Assembly: GCF_904846285.1 (NCBI RefSeq)
Contig: NZ_CAJHAD010000014.1
Location: 1 to 64,000, forward strand
Length of the DNA: 64,000 bases
Direction of reading: 5' to 3'
From: Psychrobacter immobilis
GTDB lineage: Bacteria; Pseudomonadota; Gammaproteobacteria; Pseudomonadales; Moraxellaceae
Positions 54,289 to 62,916 of this stretch are shown in pieces. The translations under genes were made by a program, and so were the position numbers. The first letter of the stretch is position 1; each line of letters begins with the position of its first letter. A model generated the notes under the pieces. It saw only the letters and a list, made by a program, of their open reading frames with translations. It was not told the origin of the DNA and did not search any database.

Positions 54289-55203
54289 ATGTCAGACAAA
54301 CATTATGATGCGTTGCCAAAAGCGCATACCACTTATGCTAATATCGTCAAAAGTTTATTGCCTATTGGTAATAGCGGTAAAATCAGTCGCGATCAATTAC
54401 CACAAGCGACCTATTACGTAGATGACTTGCACATCGATCAAAACAATCTTGATGACTACCGTAAGATTTGTGGTTTCGCTGATAATGGCAAAGTGCCTGC
54501 GACGTATTTTTCGGTCTTATCACAGACGTTGCAGATGAATATGATGGTCAAAGAGCCGTTCCCATTTGCCATGCTAGGTCTGGTACACGTGGATAATAGC
54601 GTGACTCAGTACCGTCCTATCGGTGAGCGTGAAACGGTTGCCATGGCAGTGAAGTTTGATAACTTGCGCGACCATGTTCAAGGTCAGCAGTTTGATTTTG
54701 TCACCACGGTGAAATCAAACGATGAAGTTATTTGGGAAGGGACGTCTACTTATTTATCACGCGGCAAAAAATCCAGCAGCAAAGATAAAAAAAGCACGCC
54801 GCGCCCAGTAACGGTTAAACCTACAGTCAATGAAGATGGTGTACATAGTATCTTTGAAGTGCCAGAAGATATCGGTCGTCGTTATGCGTTTGTTTCAGGT
54901 GACTTTAACCTAATCCATTTACATCCGCTCTCAGCACGCGCGTTTGGTTTCCCTAAAGCCATTGCTCATGGTATGTGGTCAAAGGCTAAATGTTTGGCTT
55001 TGATGGATGAGCTACCAGATGCTTATACGGTTGAGGTATCATTTAAGCTGCCTATCTTCTTACCAGCTGAAGTAGAGCTGATTGCAGAACCAGTTGCGCA
55101 GCTCAAAAACGCAGAAGACAGCTGTGAGTTTGGCTTATATAGCGCTAAGAATTATAAGCCGCATCTTGCAGGTGTGATTACATTGCAAGCTGATAATAAG
55201 TAG
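54289..55203 (+). CDS. MaoC-like (R)-specific enoyl-CoA hydratase
   Basis: 304 residues with a double hot-dog layout. The second half carries the hydratase-2 motif (RRYAFVSGDFNLIHLHPLSARAFGFPKAIAHGMWSKA), where Asp and His are the catalytic pair. The first half (about 1-150) is a non-catalytic hot dog. Together with the FabG4-like reductase and thiolase nearby it resembles the mycobacterial FadA2-FabG4-HtdX set. I chose the ATG at 54289 behind TAGGATTT instead of a TTG nine codons earlier. Confidence 0.9.
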   Translation: MSDKHYDALPKAHTTYANIVKSLLPIGNSGKISRDQLPQATYYVDDLHIDQNNLDDYRKICGFADNGKVPATYFSVLSQTLQMNMMVKEPFPFAMLGLVHVDNSVTQYRPIGERETVAMAVKFDNLRDHVQGQQFDFVTTVKSNDEVIWEGTSTYLSRGKKSSSKDKKSTPRPVTVKPTVNEDGVHSIFEVPEDIGRRYAFVSGDFNLIHLHPLSARAFGFPKAIAHGMWSKAKCLALMDELPDAYTVEVSFKLPIFLPAEVELIAEPVAQLKNAEDSCEFGLYSAKNYKPHLAGVITLQADNK

Positions 55204-55252
55204 TATAGGCCATATTTTTTAACATTCATATTTCACGAACACATCACTAATT

Positions 55253-55822
55253 ATGACTTTACATGAAAATGCGATAAGCGCAGCTGAGCCTGATAGTTCA
55301 GCTGTGATAGACCAAAGCGCTGCCAATGAGCAAAGCGATGTTAACGAACAAAATGCTGCAAGTGCTATAGATAACGGTATCAATTTAGCAAGTATCTTTG
55401 AGCCTTATTTTCGTCCTGATGAAAATACCATTGTCTGCGGTGCCCTCGATGAAGCAAAAGTAGCTGCTTTGGCGGCCGCTGGCGTTGAGTTGGTGCTTAA
55501 CCTGCAACCTGATGACGAGCTAAGTTTTGATGAACGAGCGGCGGTCGAGGGCGCTGGCATGGCTTACGAGCAGCTACCTATTAGCGGTGCGAATGATTTA
55601 AAACAGCTAAAGATATTGGCATTTGATAATATCCTACGTCAGCATCATGGCAAAAAAATCGTCATGCATTGTGGCTCTGGTAATCGGGCAGGTGCGGCAA
55701 TCGCGCTGCGTGCCGGCTGGCTACGTGGGCGTAAAATGGATACCGCTTTGGAGCGCGGGCGTAGTCATGGTTTGACGAAGCTTGAAGAAGAGGTTCATAA
55801 TCGTTTATTAGTGCCGCGTTAA
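55253..55822 (+). CDS. DSP/BLH-like protein phosphatase domain protein
   Basis: 189 residues. A polar Ser/Asn/Ala-rich N-terminus (1-45) precedes a DUF442-like phosphatase fold. NTIVCGALDEAKVAALAAAG and VELVLNLQPDDE lead to the nucleophile motif HCGSGNRAG with Cys140 and Arg145 (C-x4-R, as in the BLH group rather than the classical C-x5-R). A dual-specificity phosphatase or sulfur-related role is possible; the substrate is unknown. It follows the maoC-like gene by 50 bases. Confidence 0.8.
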   Translation: MTLHENAISAAEPDSSAVIDQSAANEQSDVNEQNAASAIDNGINLASIFEPYFRPDENTIVCGALDEAKVAALAAAGVELVLNLQPDDELSFDERAAVEGAGMAYEQLPISGANDLKQLKILAFDNILRQHHGKKIVMHCGSGNRAGAAIALRAGWLRGRKMDTALERGRSHGLTKLEEEVHNRLLVPR

Positions 55823-55863
55823 GCTATCGTCGATTTAATTTACACTGATGAGTATGACTCAAC

Positions 55864-55891
55864 AAAAAGGCGACCAATCGGTTGCCTTTTT
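55864..55891 (+). terminator. Intrinsic terminator
   Basis: AAAAAGGCGACC pairs with GGTTGCCTTTTT (one wobble) around AATC, followed by A/T. It ends the phosphatase gene 40 bases after its stop. Confidence 0.85.
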
Positions 55892-55974
55892 ATTGAGTAA
55901 ATTTTATCAGCATGTGGTTTTTAAGTGTACGAACGGTTTTTTATAACTCAGATTAAAAATAAAACGAGTAAATA

Positions 55975-57468
55975 ATGATAAAAAATAATGCGCAAGCAAA
56001 TAATAATAACGTCCATCAAGCAAGTGAACTGAATCAATCAATTGCATCTATTAACCCTGAACTTCAACAACGATTACAACAACTGCTAACGGACTTACAG
56101 CTTGATGATGCCCCAGCTGGCGGCGCATTGGTGGTTTATCAGGAGGGACAATGCATTGCCCAAGCCAGTGTGGGAATGGCACGCGCGGATTTATCATGGG
56201 GTGCTGATACTTTATCGCTTAATTTTTCCACGGGTAAGGGTATATTAGCGACTTTGGTACACGTATTGGTGTCGCAGCAATTACTCAATTATGACCGACC
56301 GATTGCTGAGTACTGGCCAGCTTTTGCCGCGCAGGGAAAAGAGCAGATTACTTTACGTAGCGTGATGTCGCATCAGGCCAATTTGTTTTCGATTCAGAGT
56401 ATCGATGTCGATCATGAAGCTGTGCTCGATTGGAATATGATGCTAGAGAAAGTTGCCGCCATGCCGATAACGTCGCCAGAAGAGAGCGATTTATATGATA
56501 GCGCTTATAGTGCATTGGTTTATGGTTGGGTCTTGGGTGGCGTGATAACAGCCGTTACCGATATGTCGTTAGCTGAGGCACTGCGCAATTATTTGACCGA
56601 GCCTCTAGGGATTGCAGATAGCTGTTATTTTGGTATACCAGAAAACAAGGTAAACGATGTTGCGCATCTGGTTAAGTATTTTGAGACAGCAGAGCAGATA
56701 GCAGAGCAAGAAGGCGATTTAGCAACAAACCAAGAAAGCAGTCAACAAGGCAGCCCAAAAAAATCGCAACCGCATCCTCGCCGCAGCAAGCCAGTATTAA
56801 GGGCAGACTCTGCCAACACCTTGCACACTTATACCAGTCTACCAAGCTATGTTTGTTGGCAAAAAAAAGCGCTAACCAATCAAAAAAGCACAAATGGCAG
56901 CACAAACGAAAGCACAAAGTTAGATGAGCTACCAAGTCTAGATACGGCAAAAATTAATCGCTTATACTTTAATAATAGTCAGCTCAATCTAAAAAACTAT
57001 AAATCCGCCCTTATATTAGCCAATAAACAGCCTATTGATTATTATGATAAACGGACGTTACAAGCCATTATTCCTGCTGCCAATGGCGTGGCCTCAGCGC
57101 AAGCATTAGCGACTATTTATGCCATGCTGGCTAATGGTGGTAAATGGCGGGGGCAGACACTGATTGATGAGAAAACATTCAATGAGCTATCAACCCCGCA
57201 ATTTATCGGAATGGATGCAGTGATGCCTGCAAAAATGAATTGGCGTTTGGGCTATCATCGCAGGTTTAGTCTTTGTGACAGCGAAGGTAGCAATGATAGG
57301 GCGCAAGGCTTTGGTCATATGGGCTATAACGGCTCGGTTGCTTGGTGTGATCCTGCGCGGCAACTGTCATTTGCCTTTATCCATAACTTTGATGTAACGA
57401 TGCTCAATGACATCCGTCAGTTTGCGCTAACGGAAGCGGTATTGGATTTGGTGGATGCTGACAGATAA
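55975..57468 (+). CDS. Serine hydrolase of the beta-lactamase/EstB family
   Basis: 497 residues, no signal peptide. The nucleophile Ser85 and base Lys88 are in NFSTGKGILATL (S-x-x-K). SAYSALVYGWVLGG gives the Tyr motif and HMGYNGSVAW the third motif. The family contains esterases and D-amino peptidases and usually no real beta-lactamase activity. Between about residues 225 and 330 lies a polar insert (Ser, Gln, Asn, Lys, Thr-rich, with SQQGSPKKSQPHPRR) that interrupts the fold. Its function is open; the gene is alone on its strand before the convergent antiporter. Confidence 0.83.
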   Translation: MIKNNAQANNNNVHQASELNQSIASINPELQQRLQQLLTDLQLDDAPAGGALVVYQEGQCIAQASVGMARADLSWGADTLSLNFSTGKGILATLVHVLVSQQLLNYDRPIAEYWPAFAAQGKEQITLRSVMSHQANLFSIQSIDVDHEAVLDWNMMLEKVAAMPITSPEESDLYDSAYSALVYGWVLGGVITAVTDMSLAEALRNYLTEPLGIADSCYFGIPENKVNDVAHLVKYFETAEQIAEQEGDLATNQESSQQGSPKKSQPHPRRSKPVLRADSANTLHTYTSLPSYVCWQKKALTNQKSTNGSTNESTKLDELPSLDTAKINRLYFNNSQLNLKNYKSALILANKQPIDYYDKRTLQAIIPAANGVASAQALATIYAMLANGGKWRGQTLIDEKTFNELSTPQFIGMDAVMPAKMNWRLGYHRRFSLCDSEGSNDRAQGFGHMGYNGSVAWCDPARQLSFAFIHNFDVTMLNDIRQFALTEAVLDLVDADR

Positions 57469-57496
57469 GTTTGATTAGCATCATGAGCAATTGATA

Positions 57497-58744
57497 CTAG
57501 TGCGACTTATTAGGCGTCATTTTAAGCAGCCTTGTCGCACTTAAACCATGGATAAAGATTGAGGTTAAAATCACAATGGAGCACACTATCCAAAGTTTAA
57601 GGGCATCTTCATTATTAAAAAATCCTTGATTGAGCGCATAAGATAAATAATATAAGGTGCCAATACCGCGAATACCGAGGGCAGAAATAGCGTATTTTTC
57701 GGTACGTGGAAGATTCAATCCTGATAAAGCTATAAAGCCGCCAATAGGACGAATCATTAATAAAAAGGTAAAGCTGACGATATAGACGCGCCACGTCAGC
57801 TCAACTCCAGCTTGCAAGCCTTGACCTAAGAACATGCCAAAGATAACAAGCACTAAGGACATCAGCAAACCTTCTGATTGTTCAGCAAAATCGTGCAACT
57901 TATGATGATAGCTGTGTTCACGCTCTGAGCGCCGAAAGGCAAAGGCGGCGACAAACACCGCAATAAACCCATAGCTATGCACGTATTCTGCCAGTCCATA
58001 GGCGAGCAATGTGATGGCAATCACCACATATCCTTGAGAAATAGTGGTGTTGTGACTGTATTTTGAAAAGACCAGCTTTGCCAAAACTTTACCAACCACA
58101 ATGCCAACCACCAAGCCTGCGCCAATTTTCCACAGTACATCATGGGTAAACCAAGACCACAGCATCTCACCCGTGAACTGTTGTCCTTCGTTATAAGCTT
58201 CCGCTATCTTAATCGCAAGATAAACAAAAGGAAATGCGAGACCATCATTCAACCCCGCTTCTGAGGTTAGAGTAAAGCGCGGTGCATCTTCGCCGCCAGT
58301 GTTAGGCGGACCAACCTGAATGCTAGAGGCCAGTACAGGGTCTGTAGGGGCAAGTACAGCACCGAGCAAGATGGCAGCGCCTAACGTCAAACCAAAAGCA
58401 TAATATCCTAAGACGGCCATTGCAAAAATACCAATCGGCATGGTAATAAGCAGTAATCGGACGGTCGGTCGCCATAATCGCCATGACAGCTCAGTGTCAA
58501 TCTTGATACCTGCACCAACTAGCGACACTAATACAACAATCTCGGTCAGTTTTTCGATAATAAGACCATTATCCATCGGGTTTAAAAAAGATAAACTCGT
58601 CCACCAATAACCCATCAGTAAACCAAAACTCACTTGCAACATGGGTAATGAGATGGGCGTGCGTTTAAAGATAATAGGAAACAGCGCCCCAAATAAAAAG
58701 GCGATGCCGCAGACCAATAAGAATACATTGTAGTTTTCAATCAT
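57497..58744 (-). CDS. Na+/H+ antiporter of the CPA1 (NhaP) family
   Basis: 415 residues with about 12 membrane spans. The conserved Asp pair sits in APTDPVLASS and EAGLNDGLAFPF, and the GIRGIGTLYYLSYAL segment carries the conserved Arg. This is a sodium- or potassium-proton exchanger for pH or salt control in the inner membrane. It lacks the long cytosolic tail of some relatives. It is monocistronic and converges with the serine hydrolase gene, only 29 bases away. Confidence 0.9.
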   Translation of the reverse strand: MIENYNVFLLVCGIAFLFGALFPIIFKRTPISLPMLQVSFGLLMGYWWTSLSFLNPMDNGLIIEKLTEIVVLVSLVGAGIKIDTELSWRLWRPTVRLLLITMPIGIFAMAVLGYYAFGLTLGAAILLGAVLAPTDPVLASSIQVGPPNTGGEDAPRFTLTSEAGLNDGLAFPFVYLAIKIAEAYNEGQQFTGEMLWSWFTHDVLWKIGAGLVVGIVVGKVLAKLVFSKYSHNTTISQGYVVIAITLLAYGLAEYVHSYGFIAVFVAAFAFRRSEREHSYHHKLHDFAEQSEGLLMSLVLVIFGMFLGQGLQAGVELTWRVYIVSFTFLLMIRPIGGFIALSGLNLPRTEKYAISALGIRGIGTLYYLSYALNQGFFNNEDALKLWIVCSIVILTSIFIHGLSATRLLKMTPNKSH

Positions 58745-58884
58745 AAGTTTGCTACACGCTGTTTTATTGGGTTTAGAGGTTTGATATTAGGTGGTGTTTA
58801 TTAGCCTTTAATAATGGAGATAAATGCTTTTTAATACCGCAAAAAAACGTTATCAGAATGGCGGCTACGTTGTTTTTTGGTGAA

Positions 58885-58911
58885 AAAAAGCCTGCATAGC
58901 GCAGGCTTTGG
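58885..58911 (-). terminator. Terminator of ilvD
   Basis: AAAGCCTGC pairs with GCAGGCTTT around a five-base loop. On the minus strand a run of seven T follows, 65 bases after the ilvD stop. Confidence 0.85.
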
Positions 58912-58975
58912 ATAATTCCATAAGATTATTGCTTTAGGAATCTACTTTTACAGACTTATAAGCAAAGTTTTTGGC

Positions 58976-60886
58976 TTAACGCTCAACTTGGCTAACATCA
59001 CGGACAGCACCAGTATCGGCACTGGTCGTCATAGCCGCATAAGCTCGTAGAGCAGGAGAAACGTGACGCTCACGGTTAACTGGTTTCCAAGCATCGCGAC
59101 CACGTGCTTCCATGGCTTCGCGACGTGCTACCAAATCTGCATCACTGACTTGCATATTGATAGTGCGATTTGGGATATCAATATGGATAGTATCGCCTTC
59201 TTCAACTAGACCGATAGCACCGCCTTCAGCAGCTTCTGGGCTGGCATGACCAATAGACAAGCCTGAAGTACCACCAGAGAAACGACCATCAGTTAATAGC
59301 GCACACTCTTTACCCAAGCCTTTTGACTTTAGGTAAGTAGTTGGATAGAGCATTTCTTGCATGCCAGGGCCACCCTTTGGACCCTCATAGCGAATGATGA
59401 CCACATCACCAGCGACGATATTGTCAGCCAATACAGCAGCTACAGCATCATCTTGCGACTCAAAAATACGCGCGCGTCCAGTGAAGACTAAAATGCTGTC
59501 ATCAACACCAGCGGTTTTGACCACGCAGCCACGTTCTGCGATATTGCCGTATAGTACCGCTAAGCCGCCATCGGTTGAATAGGCATGCTGGGCACTACGG
59601 ATACAGCCTGACTCACGGTTGACGTCAAGGTTCGGCCATTCTTTAGACTGCGAGAACGCCTCAGTAGTACGTACGCCACCAGGAGCGGCGATAAATCGTG
59701 CACGTGCTTCAAGATTATCAGGATTCATGATGTCCCATTTATCGATGGCTTCTTTCATCGTGGCACTATGAATGGTTGGTAAATCTGTGTGCAGCAAACC
59801 CGCACGATCAAGCTCGGCCAATAGCGCAAAGACACCACCAGCACGATGCACATCTTCCATATGGTATTTTTGTGAAGCGGGAGCGACTTTTGCCAGACAA
59901 GGCACACCGCGACTTAGACGGTCGATATCATGCATTTTAAAGTCGACCTCGGCTTCATTAGCAGCAGCAAGCAGATGCAAAATAGTATTGGTCGAGCCGC
60001 CCATAGCGATATCTAGAGTCATGGCATTTTCAAAGGCCGCTTTAGTAGCGATTGAACGTGGCAATACCGAATCATCATCTTGCTCATAGCGGCGCTTGGC
60101 CAACGACACAATCGTACGACCCGCTTCTAAGAACAACTCACGACGTAGCGAGTGCGTTGCTAGTAGTGAACCGTTACCGGGTAATGCCAAACCTAGGGCT
60201 TCAGTCAAGCAATTCATAGAGTTAGCAGTAAACATACCAGAGCACGAACCACAAGTCGGACACGCTGAGCTTTCAATAGCTAAGACGTCTTCATCACTGA
60301 TGCTGTCATCAGCGGCATCCATCATCGCATCGACCAAATCAAGCTTACGAATCGCATTGCCTTTACTGTCAGTGGTATGGACGTCGCTACCGCCATCGTT
60401 ATTGTGGCTATGAGCTACGGTGCTGGCAATCACTTTACCTGCTTCCATCGGGCCGCCTGAAATAAATACCACGGGAATATTAAGGCGCATTGCGGCCATT
60501 AGCATACCAGGGGTGATTTTATCGCAGTTAGAAATACACACTAGGGCATCGGCGCAATGCGCATTGACCATATATTCAACCGAATCTGCAATCAGGTCAC
60601 GACTCGGTAATGAATACAACATGCCGCTATGACCCATGGCAATACCGTCATCGACCGCAATGGTATTAAACTCTTTTGCCACGCCGCCCGCTTTTTCAAT
60701 CTCACGCGCCACCATTTGCCCCAAGTCTTTTAGATGCACATGACCCGGTACAAACTGCGTAAAGGAGTTGGCAATCGCAATAATTGGTTTGCCAAAGTCG
60801 CCATCAGTCATGCCGGTTGCGCGCCATAGGGCACGAGCACCTGCCATATTACGACCGCCAGTAGAAGTTTTTGAGCGATAATCCAT
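58976..60886 (-). CDS. ilvD: Dihydroxy-acid dehydratase
   Basis: IlvD dehydrates dihydroxy-acids in valine, leucine and isoleucine synthesis. The length of 636 residues fits the bacterial iron-sulfur type. Cluster and metal motifs are Cys121 in [10 protein letters not shown] and Cys209/212/215 in [18 protein letters not shown], followed by [14 protein letters not shown] and PEAAEGG segments near the C-terminus. A His/Asn/Asp/Gly-rich insertion ([20 protein letters not shown], about 159-178) is not present in E. coli IlvD. A good AAGGAATATCAC region precedes the ATG. Confidence 0.97.
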   Translation of the reverse strand: MDYRSKTSTGGRNMAGARALWRATGMTDGDFGKPIIAIANSFTQFVPGHVHLKDLGQMVAREIEKAGGVAKEFNTIAVDDGIAMGHSGMLYSLPSRDLIADSVEYMVNAHCADALVCISNCDKITPGMLMAAMRLNIPVVFISGGPMEAGKVIASTVAHSHNNDGGSDVHTTDSKGNAIRKLDLVDAMMDAADDSISDEDVLAIESSACPTCGSCSGMFTANSMNCLTEALGLALPGNGSLLATHSLRRELFLEAGRTIVSLAKRRYEQDDDSVLPRSIATKAAFENAMTLDIAMGGSTNTILHLLAAANEAEVDFKMHDIDRLSRGVPCLAKVAPASQKYHMEDVHRAGGVFALLAELDRAGLLHTDLPTIHSATMKEAIDKWDIMNPDNLEARARFIAAPGGVRTTEAFSQSKEWPNLDVNRESGCIRSAQHAYSTDGGLAVLYGNIAERGCVVKTAGVDDSILVFTGRARIFESQDDAVAAVLADNIVAGDVVIIRYEGPKGGPGMQEMLYPTTYLKSKGLGKECALLTDGRFSGGTSGLSIGHASPEAAEGGAIGLVEEGDTIHIDIPNRTINMQVSDADLVARREAMEARGRDAWKPVNRERHVSPALRAYAAMTTSADTGAVRDVSQVER

Positions 60887-61065
60887 GTGATATTCCTTAC
60901 AAATGAGCGAGATTTATGAACGTGTGCAGCATCCGCTGTCATACTGATAGTGTGCTTTTTATGCAATGTGAGTACTAGTGAATAATACTAAGGCGTTACC
61001 ATACCATTAGATATGGATAACTGAAAATAATTAACCGATAATGATAAAGACTTGAGGGTCAATAT

Positions 61066-61875
61066 TTAGGCAATACGTTCTAAGATAGCGGTCTCAAACC
61101 AAGGTAAGTCGGCTTTATCGGCTTCAAGTTTAGCGATAACGACCAAGGCGTGAGTCGCTGGCAAGAACTGATAGTCAGAGCTGGCATCAATAGTCAGTAT
61201 TTGCTCATTATTTTCAGCTTGCTCGTCAATACTGATTAACGCAGGTTTGGCGTTTTTATAAAGGACGTCAATACGACCAAAAAACTGCCACTCTTTAAAG
61301 GCGGCAGTAAGCGCATCCGCTTCATTTTTGGTATAGATTTGCTGGGTGTCTTTGCCCGTATTGGTCCAATGCAGACGTACAGCCAATTGCAGCGCTTCAC
61401 TGAACACTACCAATGAGCCAATGACTTTGACATGCCAAGGGCTGGTTATCAGCGCTTTATCGATACCTATCAGTGCGGCAGCCTCATCAGCCGTCATCGG
61501 AGTATTAAATTGCGCAAGTAATGACGGTGTTAATGGATAAGTCTGTTTAATACTGTCATCTAAACTGTCGTAATGATATAAAAAGGGCAGCGGCATATCT
61601 TGCGTAATGATTTTTTTGCTGATTTTGCAATTATGAATACGCCAGCTGATAGCCTTATCGGTCAATGCCTCAGCTAAAATAATGGCATTTGGGTCAAAGG
61701 TTTGCGTCCAATTTTGCGCAGCAGTATCTGCTACCTGATCTTCAAAGCCAACTTGCTCTGTTGCATCCGCTATAGAACCAGACGGCAACGTTGTAGCGTA
61801 GGATTCTGAATAAACGGGTTGTGAATAAGTGGTGTTATTATCTGCTGATTGGGTTGGCAAGGCGGTCAAATCCAT
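61066..61875 (-). CDS. Hypothetical protein (269 residues)
   Basis: A soluble acidic protein with a Ser/Thr/Gln-rich N-terminus (about 1-55). A mixed alpha/beta body follows (AIILAEALTDKAISWRIHNC, HVKVIGSLVVFSEALQLAVRL, ALVVIAKLEAD). No membrane span, signal peptide or catalytic motif is recognised. The even composition, the good codon use and the lack of overlapping genes support a real gene. It lies between ilvD and hinT with no operon partner. I could not assign a family. Confidence 0.65.
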   Translation of the reverse strand: MDLTALPTQSADNNTTYSQPVYSESYATTLPSGSIADATEQVGFEDQVADTAAQNWTQTFDPNAIILAEALTDKAISWRIHNCKISKKIITQDMPLPFLYHYDSLDDSIKQTYPLTPSLLAQFNTPMTADEAAALIGIDKALITSPWHVKVIGSLVVFSEALQLAVRLHWTNTGKDTQQIYTKNEADALTAAFKEWQFFGRIDVLYKNAKPALISIDEQAENNEQILTIDASSDYQFLPATHALVVIAKLEADKADLPWFETAILERIA

Positions 61876-62074
61876 AAACGTAGGGTGATTGGAATAGAAG
61901 GTTAATATAACATTTTAAGCGCACGGCTCGCCAATAAATTAATTGTGTCACGTGTAGATTGCTTTATGGTTGAACTGAGACTGCAATTTGAATTTGAATT
62001 GGAATGTTAATTTAACAGCCACTTGTACTCAGCTTATATTTCGTCCACTATATTTGCTGAGCTATTTACCGTTT

Positions 62075-62116
62075 AATATTGATAACCAATTGATGATAAC
62101 TAATTACTAATAAACG
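62075..62116 (+). repeat. 14-bp degenerate repeat in the hinT leader
   Basis: AATATTGATAACCA, ATTGATGATAACTA and ATTACTAATAAACG follow each other, ending 17 bases before the hinT start. TTACTAATAAACGA is shared exactly with the leader of the maoC-like gene. Confidence 0.55.
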
Positions 62117-62132
62117 ATTAAGGAATGAAATA

Positions 62133-62570
62133 ATGAGTCAAGATAACCAAACTAAATACGACGCTAGCAACATTTTTGCAAAAATGCTTAACGGTGATAT
62201 TCCTTATCATAAGGTTTTCGAGGACGATAAAACACTGGCCTTTATGGATATCATGCCGCAAGCAAAGGGTCATGTATTAGTGATTCCTAAGCAGAAAGCG
62301 GTTGATTTAGTAGATTTGGAGCCAGAGTATGCCGCCGCTGTATTGATGACTGCCAAAAAAGTCATGCAAGCGCAGCGTCAAGTATTCGAGCGTGAAGGCA
62401 TTATTCAAATGCAGTTAAATGGCTCGCAAGCAGGTCAAACTGTCTTTCATTACCACGTGCACCTGATTCCATCGAGTATCCATGAGCTTGGTCGTCATGC
62501 CGTCACGCAAGCAGATCATGGTGAGCTTGCTGAAATGGCAAAACAGTTGGCCGAGGTTATTAATGCTTAG
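62133..62570 (+). CDS. hinT: HIT-family nucleotide hydrolase (HinT-like)
   Basis: A histidine-triad protein of 145 residues, a purine nucleoside phosphoramidase in E. coli. It shows ASNIFAKMLNGDIPYHKVFEDDKTLAFMDI in the N-terminal half and the triad HYHVHLIPS (His106, 108, 110). Gln102 in QAGQTVFH is the usual position before it. AAGGAATG before the ATG gives the start. It has its own terminator. Confidence 0.93.
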   Translation: MSQDNQTKYDASNIFAKMLNGDIPYHKVFEDDKTLAFMDIMPQAKGHVLVIPKQKAVDLVDLEPEYAAAVLMTAKKVMQAQRQVFEREGIIQMQLNGSQAGQTVFHYHVHLIPSSIHELGRHAVTQADHGELAEMAKQLAEVINA

Positions 62571-62607
62571 TTTTCTAAGTTAACTATTAATAATGAGAGC
62601 ATTGATA

Positions 62608-62637
62608 AAAAGGCAGCTAACAAGTTGCCTTTTTTAT
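62608..62637 (+). terminator. Terminator of hinT
   Basis: AAAAAGGCAGCT pairs with AGTTGCCTTTTT (one wobble) around ACA, followed by T and A. It is 37 bases after the stop. Confidence 0.85.
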
Positions 62638-62714
62638 TGCTTAGTAATAGTCATGTAACAAACGTTAAAATAGTGTTACGAGTGCTAGGTTGCTTTGGGA
62701 ATTAAGGAAAAATT

Positions 62715-62798
62715 ATGCTAAAAGTTGTTTTCGTCTTAGCAATTATACTTATTTGCACTTTTAAATGTATTAAGGTTAAACGAAATATTGTTATATGA
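62715..62798 (+). CDS. Possible 27-residue single-span membrane protein
   Basis: ATG at 62715 with AAGGA ten bases before it starts a frame of 27 codons: MLKVVFVLAIILICTFKC, then a short basic tail, and a TGA at 62796. The composition is one hydrophobic span followed by lysines and arginine, the pattern of small bacterial membrane proteins. It lies between the hinT terminator and the BCCT transporter gene. Short length means chance cannot be excluded; the ribosome binding site is the main support. Confidence 0.45.
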   Translation: MLKVVFVLAIILICTFKCIKVKRNIVI

Positions 62799-62916
62799 GC
62801 TGCTTATAGATGGATTTCTGATAGAAAATGCATTTTGTCCGATTCCACAAAACTTAGTATTAAAAACGATACCAACAAAATAATCCGCACAGAAACAATA
62901 GTATAAGAATCAGACT

